Below, piece by piece: positions 1 to 5,575 of a stretch of 8,510 nucleotides of DNA. A model generated the notes under the pieces. That model searched no databases and was not told the DNA's origin. It worked only from the letters and a program-made list of their open reading frames with translations. The stretch comes from Candidatus Dojkabacteria bacterium (lineage in GTDB: Bacteria > Patescibacteriota > Dojkabacteria > GCA-002793355), in NCBI GenBank assembly GCA_027033525.1, contig JALVLD010000138.1, forward strand, positions 1-8,510, written 5' to 3'. Made by a program: the position numbers and the translations under genes. Every line of letters starts with the position of its first letter. Within the stretch, counting starts at the first letter, position 1.

Positions 1-996
1 TATAATTGGCCTTAAATCTGCAGGCAACACCGGCAAAACGTCCATCACAATCCATTCGGGCTTTGTACCATTCTTCAAAAAACCCTCAACATACTTTAAC
101 TTGCGCTCAATAATTCTTCTATCGGCAGCCCGAGTAGCAGCATTGTACTGATTGCGCAACGTTTTACGCATTTTTTCCAAATCCAATCCTTGTAATAATT
201 TTCTAATAGCCTCTGCCCCCATCTCCACGTCAAAAAAACGCACTCCATAATCATCAAATAACATTACATCATCCTCAGAAAGAATATCCTTGTAAGCAAC
301 ATTGCGTGCCAAAGTTAAAAGTTTCTTAAATGATTCTTCTAACACCTCTTTTTCTTCAACTATCGTCCGTTTTATCCTAGCTCTCTCCGCAGCAATTTTC
401 TCAAGCTCTCTTTCAAGCTTTAATACCTCGGACTCAGATAATTTACCGCTATTTATCTTATCCTTTGTTTTCTTGTATCTCTTGTCTACTTCCTCTAAAT
501 CCTCTTTATAGAATTGCTCCACTTCCTGTAATTTTTCTTCCCTAAGTTTTTTGATTTTTTCTATTGTTTCTGCACGTTCATCTTCGTTAACCTTTATAAC
601 TGCATATTGTATATAATAAATAACCGAAACCAATTTCTTTACTGGAATATCTAACAAAACAGACAATTTGTTAGGAACTCCGTAAGCATACCAAATATGC
701 ACCACTGGGGCTGCAAGTTTGATATGCCCCATACGTTCACGACGCACCTTACTTGTTGTTACTTCTACACCGCATTTATCACATACTATCCCTTTATACT
801 TAGGTTTCTTGTACTTGCCACAATAACATTCATAGTCTTTGGTAGGGCCAAAAATTTTCTCACACATAAGCCCCCTTGGCTCTGGACGCAAGGTTCTATA
901 ATTAATTGTTTCTGGCAGCTCTACCTCTCCATAAGACCAAGTCAAAATATCCTCTGGAGATGCAAGTAAAAATTTTAAAGACTTTATGTCTTCCAT
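1..996 (-). CDS. rpoC: RNA polymerase subunit beta', N-terminal 332 residues (runs off the window)
   Basis: This is the start of the largest RNA polymerase subunit, which binds DNA, forms the clamp and supplies the catalytic Mg-binding aspartates (the NADFDGD motif lies beyond the window). The frame is open from an ATG at 996 to base 1. Residues 42-51 read RGLMCEKIFG. The clamp zinc site follows as C57, C59, C72 and C75, within DYECYCGKYK and CDKCGVEV, and then comes VRRERMGHI. The visible part ends with PEWIVMDVLPVLPADLRPII (313-332), a hallmark beta' segment. Residues about 133-245 form a highly charged helical insertion missing from E. coli beta' and described as a finding. The gene begins 19 nt after the rpoB stop and has a clear Shine-Dalgarno sequence. 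Identification is secure; only the full length is unknown. Confidence 0.98.
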   Translation of the reverse strand, partial: MEDIKSLKFLLASPEDILTWSYGEVELPETINYRTLRPEPRGLMCEKIFGPTKDYECYCGKYKKPKYKGIVCDKCGVEVTTSKVRRERMGHIKLAAPVVHIWYAYGVPNKLSVLLDIPVKKLVSVIYYIQYAVIKVNEDERAETIEKIKKLREEKLQEVEQFYKEDLEEVDKRYKKTKDKINSGKLSESEVLKLERELEKIAAERARIKRTIVEEKEVLEESFKKLLTLARNVAYKDILSEDDVMLFDDYGVRFFDVEMGAEAIRKLLQGLDLEKMRKTLRNQYNAATRAADRRIIERKLKYVEGFLKNGTKPEWIVMDVLPVLPADLRPII

Positions 997-998
997 AT

Positions 999-1008
999 CC
1001 TATCCTTT
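999..1008 (-). promoter_or_regulatory. Shine-Dalgarno sequence of rpoC
   Basis: The minus strand reads AAAGGATAGG just after the rpoB stop. The AAAGGA core (1003-1008) lies 6 nt from the rpoC ATG, so it fixes that start. It is the only convincing Shine-Dalgarno sequence in front of any gene here; rpoB, the dsbA-like gene and the CoA-binding gene show none. Confidence 0.7.
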
Positions 1009-1015
1009 ATTTATT

Positions 1016-4000
1016 TTATTTCAATATTTTATCCTTTAATTTTGCTGTTTCTACGTCAACGCGCACTGCCAGAGCATTTAGCTCTCTTAAAAGCACATTA
1101 AATGTCTCTGGCACATTTTCCATCTTTACTTTTTCTCCTTGCAATATAGCTTTATATGCTGCGGTACGACCTCTAACATCATCCGACTTAATCGTGAGCA
1201 TTTCTTGCAAAGTATAAGCCGCGCCATGAGCTTCAAGTACCCAAACTTCCATTTCACCAAAGCGCATTCCTCCCATATGCGACTTACCACCAACAGGCTG
1301 CTGTGTTACAACCGAATAAGGACCAGTAGACCGTGCGTGCATTTTATCTGAAGCTATATGCTTTAACCTCATAAAGTTTCTATAACCCACCGTTACCACA
1401 TTATCAAATGGCTTACCGGTCTTTCCATCGTAAACCTTTTGTTTTTGCAAGGAGGTTAAGCCAACTTTACTTATTGCACTATCAATCCACTTTGTGTCAT
1501 GGGGCTCAAAGTTAGGCACTGCTATATGTACTCCCAATTTTTCCGCGATTGTTGAATACATAATTTGATACAAAATACCAAGATTCATACGCTTTACCAA
1601 AAGTGGCGTCATAACCACGTCCACTGGGGTACCATCTTCTAAAAATGGCATATCTTCCTCTGGTACTATACGTGCTACAGTTCCTTTATCTCCATAGAAT
1701 CCGGCGAATTTATCACCGTACGACACTCTCTTAAGCTCCGCCACCCAAACTTTAACACGCTTTAAGACTCCGGCTGGCAAGGAAATTCCATCTTCGCGCG
1801 AAAGTACTTGCGTCTTTATAACAACGCCTCGTGAGCCGTGAGGCATCCTAAGTGAGTTATTTTTCACTTCTTTTGCAGATTCGCCAAATACTGCCCTAAG
1901 CAATACTTCCTCTGGCGTTAATTGTTTTTCCGCTTTCTGCGATACTATACCTGCTAAAATATCTCCCCCTTCTACAATACTTCCAACACGAACTACACCT
2001 TCACTTGTTAAGTTGCGCAAAAGTTTATAGTTAACATTTGGAATATCTGCAGTTAAAATTTCTGGACCAACCTTGGTTTCGCGTAAATCTTGAGTATAGA
2101 GCTTGATATACAAGCTTGTAAATACATCATCCTTTAAAAGTCTTTCTGATACAACAAAACCATCTTCATAGTTTAAACCCTCATATGGCATAACCGCTAC
2201 AAGCACATCTCGCCCTAGAGCGAGTTCACCATGATCCATGCTTGGCCCATCTACTAAAATGTCTGCCTTTTTAACTTTTTCTCCAGGCACGACCCTAACC
2301 TTTTGCGTAACCACTGTATTATCATTTGTACGTATGAAATTATCTATCCTGTATTCGCGTTTTTTACCGTTCTTATACTTAACCACTACATAGTTAGCAT
2401 CTGCGTGCACAACTTCTCCATCATCTTCAGCGTACACCATTTTGCCACTATGTTTAGCGACAAGTGATTCTATGCCAGTACCAACACGTGCAGCCTTAGG
2501 GAAAACCAGTGGCACTGCTTGTCTCTGCATGTTTGAAGCCATCATTGCACGATATGGATATGTTCTGTCAGCAAACGGAATTAAGGTTAACCCCAAAGAA
2601 CCAATCTGCCATGCACGTACATCTACATAATCCATTAAAGCAGAATCTACATACATAAACTCACCATTGTGCCGAGCAGTTACGAAGCCGGGTAAATAAT
2701 TACCATACTCATCATGAGGAGCAGTAGATAAGCCAATATAATGCTCCATTTCTTCATGATAACTAAAGTAATCAACCTTATCTGTTAAAAAAGGATACAC
2801 TCTAATCTCCTTCTTATTTATCCCCGAAGCGATTTGCTTTGCCAGCCTCTTGTCTATGAATGTCCCTTTCTTTATTGTTTTTCCTTTAACTTCTAGATCT
2901 TCTGCTAGGATACGGTTTTCCAACGCATCGACTTTGTTTTTAACCTTGTTCTTTAAGCGCCTAAACGGAGCTTCTATAAATCCATACTTATTTACTCTTG
3001 CAAAAATTGCCAAGTGAGTAATAAGCCCCGCATTTAAACCTTCTGGCGAAGTAACAGGCCCCAATCGCGAATAATGTGACGTATGAATATTACGTACACT
3101 AATACCAGCATTCTTACCTGTCAAGCCCCCTGGGCCCTTAGCCGTTACTCTTCGCAGCTCTTCTATATGTCCATAAATATTTTGTTGCTCCATGAATTTA
3201 GAAAGCGCATTTAAACCCAAAAAATTGGCTAGTTGTGCAGACACAACCTTTGTATGCACAAAAGCTGCTGGCTTTAATGCGGCATCCGCGCCTTTACGAC
3301 TCATTCTATCCTTTACATTACGCTCGAAACGAATCATCGCCTCTTCCATAACTTCTTGCAAAATTTCGCCTACTGTTCTAATCCTACGATTCATTAAGCT
3401 ATCTACGTCGTCTGGGGCTGCATCACCATTATTCACCTTAATAAGATGACGACCAATTTCTACCAAGTCTTTAACATGAATTTTAGGCTCGCTAAAGGTT
3501 AGGCCAAGCTTTTGATTTAATTGATACCTCCCTACTGGCCCCAAGTAAAACCTCCTTGTATTAAAGAAAAAGCCCCTAATATATCTATTTGCTCTATCAA
3601 GCGTAACCTGCTCATTAGGACGCAACTTAGAATAAATTTGCATAATTGCCTCTTCCTTATTTGCTGCTTTATCATGCTCTAAGGTAGCCTTTATATAACC
3701 ATGTTTTTTGTCTATATCAGCGAACAATCTTTCTATTTCTGCATTTGTGTATCCTTTAAGTGCTTTAAGCAAAGTTGTATACAAAACCTTAACTCTTTGC
3801 CTTAAAAGAGCCACGGTTATAACGCCCTTCCTACTAATATCAAACATATACCAGCCGCCCTTGCGAGGAATAAGCCGTGCAACATACCTATTTATAGAAC
3901 CAGGTACTGAGTTCTTCCCCTCGTGAAATATAACACCTTCGGAACGCACTATTTGCAACCTCACCATTCGCACAACACCATTTACTACAAAATAGCCACC

Positions 4001-4345
4001 ATCTGTTAAAATAGGAATATCTGCAAAATATACATCTTGTGTTTGAGTCTCACCCGTTTTTAAACTAGTAAGCCTAACCTTTACAAACATCTGCTTTGCA
4101 TAAGTTAAATCGTAATCCATGCATTGCTCAAGTGTATATGGAGGCTCTTTAAAATAATAATCTAGAAATTCTAATTTCCACATCTTTTCTAAAGTATCCG
4201 TGATCGGATTCACTGTTTCTAATGCCTCTCGTATTCCCTCTTGCAGAAATCTCTCATAAGAACGAAAGTGAGCATCGTAAAACCCCGGGAAATCAAGCAT
4301 AAATTTGTTTAGCGACAAATCTATACGCTCTATAGGTTTTGCCAT
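1016..4345 (-). CDS. rpoB: RNA polymerase subunit beta
   Basis: Second-largest RNA polymerase subunit, forming one side of the active-site cleft. It is complete at 1109 residues, well below E. coli (1342), so the lineage-specific inserts are absent. Family landmarks in order: the N-terminal lobe motif PILTDGGYFVVNG (111-123); the rifamycin/fork region with KGPGGLTGKNAG (403-414) and SPEGLNAGLI (433-442); NMQRQAVP (605-612); NYEDGF (725-730), which holds the Glu-Asp near the second metal; the flap with MPHGSRGVVI (834-843); lysines K879 and K887 of the nucleotide-binding loop; KMHARSTGPYSVVTQQPVGG (1001-1020); and the beta' anchor RFGEMEVWVLEAHGAAYTLQ (1028-1047). Several near-invariant positions differ: AGFYGDKG instead of AGRHGNKG, TPLLVKRMN instead of NPLGVPSRMN, PVTSPEG instead of PIETPEG. 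No Shine-Dalgarno sequence precedes the ATG. The dsbA-like gene ends 18 nt upstream and rpoC begins 19 nt downstream, implying one operon. Confidence 0.99.
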   Translation of the reverse strand: MAKPIERIDLSLNKFMLDFPGFYDAHFRSYERFLQEGIREALETVNPITDTLEKMWKLEFLDYYFKEPPYTLEQCMDYDLTYAKQMFVKVRLTSLKTGETQTQDVYFADIPILTDGGYFVVNGVVRMVRLQIVRSEGVIFHEGKNSVPGSINRYVARLIPRKGGWYMFDISRKGVITVALLRQRVKVLYTTLLKALKGYTNAEIERLFADIDKKHGYIKATLEHDKAANKEEAIMQIYSKLRPNEQVTLDRANRYIRGFFFNTRRFYLGPVGRYQLNQKLGLTFSEPKIHVKDLVEIGRHLIKVNNGDAAPDDVDSLMNRRIRTVGEILQEVMEEAMIRFERNVKDRMSRKGADAALKPAAFVHTKVVSAQLANFLGLNALSKFMEQQNIYGHIEELRRVTAKGPGGLTGKNAGISVRNIHTSHYSRLGPVTSPEGLNAGLITHLAIFARVNKYGFIEAPFRRLKNKVKNKVDALENRILAEDLEVKGKTIKKGTFIDKRLAKQIASGINKKEIRVYPFLTDKVDYFSYHEEMEHYIGLSTAPHDEYGNYLPGFVTARHNGEFMYVDSALMDYVDVRAWQIGSLGLTLIPFADRTYPYRAMMASNMQRQAVPLVFPKAARVGTGIESLVAKHSGKMVYAEDDGEVVHADANYVVVKYKNGKKREYRIDNFIRTNDNTVVTQKVRVVPGEKVKKADILVDGPSMDHGELALGRDVLVAVMPYEGLNYEDGFVVSERLLKDDVFTSLYIKLYTQDLRETKVGPEILTADIPNVNYKLLRNLTSEGVVRVGSIVEGGDILAGIVSQKAEKQLTPEEVLLRAVFGESAKEVKNNSLRMPHGSRGVVIKTQVLSREDGISLPAGVLKRVKVWVAELKRVSYGDKFAGFYGDKGTVARIVPEEDMPFLEDGTPVDVVMTPLLVKRMNLGILYQIMYSTIAEKLGVHIAVPNFEPHDTKWIDSAISKVGLTSLQKQKVYDGKTGKPFDNVVTVGYRNFMRLKHIASDKMHARSTGPYSVVTQQPVGGKSHMGGMRFGEMEVWVLEAHGAAYTLQEMLTIKSDDVRGRTAAYKAILQGEKVKMENVPETFNVLLRELNALAVRVDVETAKLKDKILK

Positions 4346-4363
4346 ATATTGTTTACAGATATA

Positions 4364-5245
4364 TTAGTTAGAGTTGCCTTTTAATAAATCATCAATCAAG
4401 GTCTTAAAATATCTGTAAGGATAAGCCCCCATTAAAACCTTCCCCTTACAGACGGTATTATTATCTTTAGGTGTCTTACAAATAATAAACATTGGTGTTC
4501 CTAAACCCTGCTCACCTGCAGCAGCGGCTTCTTTAGAAATTACTGTTTGTACGAACTGCTCGTCTGCCTTATACAAAGTCAGACTCTCTTCACTATCTAA
4601 ACATGCTGAAAACTTCCCCGTATCTAAACCCAAATTTTTAGCCAATCCTATCAACTCTTTTTTTAATGCAGCCTCTCCGCCTTTCTCAAAACTCCCATTA
4701 GCGCCTGCGCCTCCTCTCCCCGCCACTTTAAACAATTCGTGTGCGTATTCAAAATACTTGCCTTGCTTGTGTGCACAATATGCTGCCTGGGCCTCTTTTT
4801 GGGCTGCCGGATTATGGCCAGGAACAGCCACAAAACTTTTCGCCACATATTTTGCCTTACCAGTATCTATATAATTCTTTTTAATTTGTTCCCATGCTGG
4901 CTCCACTCGTTTGGGGATGCCATAATAAAATGCCCTGCAAAACGGACATTCAAAATCACTAAATTCAAAAATTGTTACTGGAGCACTAGCCCTTCCCATA
5001 ACTGGCGAATTACCAATTTTTGCAGAAAAGACCGGCCCAGCCACATCTGAAGTATCAACGTTTTCTGCTAAGGAATCATTCCTTTTCCCTACATCCAAAC
5101 CATTGGCATGAGAGTTCTTGTAAAAGTAAAAAGATATAATAGCAAGCAAAATAACAACTAGGACTACCAATGGATTAATCGTTATCTCAACGTAGTTGTC
5201 CTTAGTTGTGGTTATGTTTTTTTTGCTTGTATGGGCGTAACTCAT
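4364..5245 (-). CDS. Membrane-anchored DsbA-like thiol:disulfide oxidoreductase (thioredoxin fold)
   Basis: Predicted extracytoplasmic disulfide oxidoreductase, DsbA/Thioredoxin_4 type, 293 residues from the ATG at 5245. A short charged N-terminus is followed by one membrane segment (about 26-42, PLVVLVVILLAIISFYFY) with no obvious cleavage site, so the enzyme is probably anchored with its catalytic domain outside. The active site is CPFC (100-103) after FEFSDFE. The cis-proline loop is GTPMF (P251). Cysteines 157 (AYCAHKQGKYFEYAHELF) and 215 (FSACLDS) occupy positions common in this family. C256 and C266 flank a short loop and may form another disulfide. A Gly-rich stretch (about 176-190) looks like a flexible insertion. 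A TTG at 5278 in the same frame would add 11 residues, but it overlaps the -10 box of the predicted promoter P2, so I prefer the ATG; only a transcript from P1 could use the TTG. Neither start has a Shine-Dalgarno sequence. The natural substrate is unknown. Confidence 0.9.
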   Translation of the reverse strand: MSYAHTSKKNITTTKDNYVEITINPLVVLVVILLAIISFYFYKNSHANGLDVGKRNDSLAENVDTSDVAGPVFSAKIGNSPVMGRASAPVTIFEFSDFECPFCRAFYYGIPKRVEPAWEQIKKNYIDTGKAKYVAKSFVAVPGHNPAAQKEAQAAYCAHKQGKYFEYAHELFKVAGRGGAGANGSFEKGGEAALKKELIGLAKNLGLDTGKFSACLDSEESLTLYKADEQFVQTVISKEAAAAGEQGLGTPMFIICKTPKDNNTVCKGKVLMGAYPYRYFKTLIDDLLKGNSN

Positions 5246-5268
5246 GAGTTTTTTAATAAAACTTAGGT

Positions 5269-5297
5269 AGTATAACAAAAAAAAATTTACTATGCAA
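5269..5297 (-). promoter_or_regulatory. Promoter P2 of the dsbA-like/rpoB/rpoC operon (extended -10)
   Basis: The minus strand reads TTGCAT (5292-5297), then exactly 17 nt, then TATACT (5269-5274). The -10 box is preceded by TGT, giving an extended -10 of the form TGnTATACT. Transcription would begin near 5261-5263, leaving a leader of about 17 nt before the ATG at 5245. The -35 hexamer matches TTGACA at only three positions, but the extended -10 and ideal spacing compensate. The stretch upstream of -35 is AT-rich and could act as an UP element. Confidence 0.6.
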
Positions 5298-5336
5298 ACA
5301 AATTTTGATAATAGAAAAGCTCAACTGTTGCATAGT
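5289..5336. repeat. Perfect 9-bp inverted repeat across the operon promoters
   Basis: ACTATGCAA at 5289-5297 is matched exactly by TTGCATAGT at 5328-5336, with 30 bp between and arm centres 39 bp apart. The inner arm contains the whole -35 hexamer of P2; the outer arm coincides with the predicted start of P1 transcripts. It may be a split operator for a DNA-binding protein, or in P1 RNA a stem closing a 30-nt loop at the 5' end. A chance occurrence in AT-rich DNA cannot be ruled out. Confidence 0.5.
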
Positions 5337-5343
5337 GTCTTAA

Positions 5344-5372
5344 ATTATACTAAGAGTCTTCCTAAAACACAA
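5344..5372 (-). promoter_or_regulatory. Promoter P1 of the dsbA-like/rpoB/rpoC operon (consensus -10)
   Basis: The minus strand reads TTGTGT (5367-5372), 17 nt of spacer, then a perfect TATAAT (5344-5349). Transcription would begin near 5336-5338, giving a leader of about 91 nt that starts at the outer arm of the inverted repeat and runs through P2. Together with P2 this makes a tandem promoter pair 75 bp apart. It is predicted from sequence only. Confidence 0.5.
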
Positions 5373-5575
5373 ACCGTGTTAGTACAAAACACTTTACTGA
5401 AATACTTAAGTAAAAAGATTGTGTCGTCCCATAAAATCAAAGTCGTTTTAGATTCTATATATACTCCTGAACTATTATGGCAGGAACCCCACACATTTTT
5501 TATCTCAACTCTTTTAAGGCAAGTTCACTCCTCTAAAGCTCAAATCTTTACTACCTCAATTCCAAAACCGCAGGG

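Larger units (their letters stand above)
5246..5575. other. 330-bp non-coding regulatory gap upstream of the dsbA-like/rpoBC operon
   Basis: No minus-strand frame stays open here, and there is no tRNA or rRNA signature. The proximal half holds two promoters and an inverted repeat, listed separately. Further structure: a perfect 10-bp palindrome TACTTAAGTA (5403-5412); the triplet AACAC (5366-5370), GTGTT (5376-5380), AACAC (5388-5392), in which the middle arm can pair with either neighbour; and TTTACT/AGTAAA (5393-5398/5409-5414). The stems are short and AT-rich, and none has the GC-rich stem plus T-run of an intrinsic terminator. I therefore see no clear terminator for the upstream DUF2207 gene. 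A plus-strand frame is open from the ATG at 5292 through this gap, but it continues antisense to DUF2207 and is probably not a gene. Confidence 0.6.

Noticed and set aside
302..511. Ser-rich 69-codon plus-strand frame.
   Set aside because: It is the antisense shadow of the rpoC coiled-coil region, with no start signal.
5246..5278. TTG start at 5278 adding 11 residues to the dsbA-like protein.
   Set aside because: It overlaps the -10 box of the predicted promoter P2, lacks a Shine-Dalgarno sequence, and the added MLYYLSFIKKL has no clear role. The ATG at 5245 fits the promoter layout better, though a P1 transcript could still use the TTG.
5346..5351. TATACT on the plus strand as a divergent promoter.
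   Set aside because: The only upstream TTGCAT (5328-5333) is 12 bp away, too close for a sigma70 -35 box, and there is no TG extension. It overlaps the better minus-strand TATAAT, and no plus-strand gene follows.
5465..5485. TCCTG/CAGGA inverted repeat as a terminator for DUF2207.
   Set aside because: The stem is only 5 bp with an 11-nt loop and no T-run follows on the minus strand.
5516..5536. GTTCACTCC resembling a tRNA T-loop.
   Set aside because: The position 58 adenine is missing, and no matching acceptor, anticodon or D-arm stems can be drawn around it.
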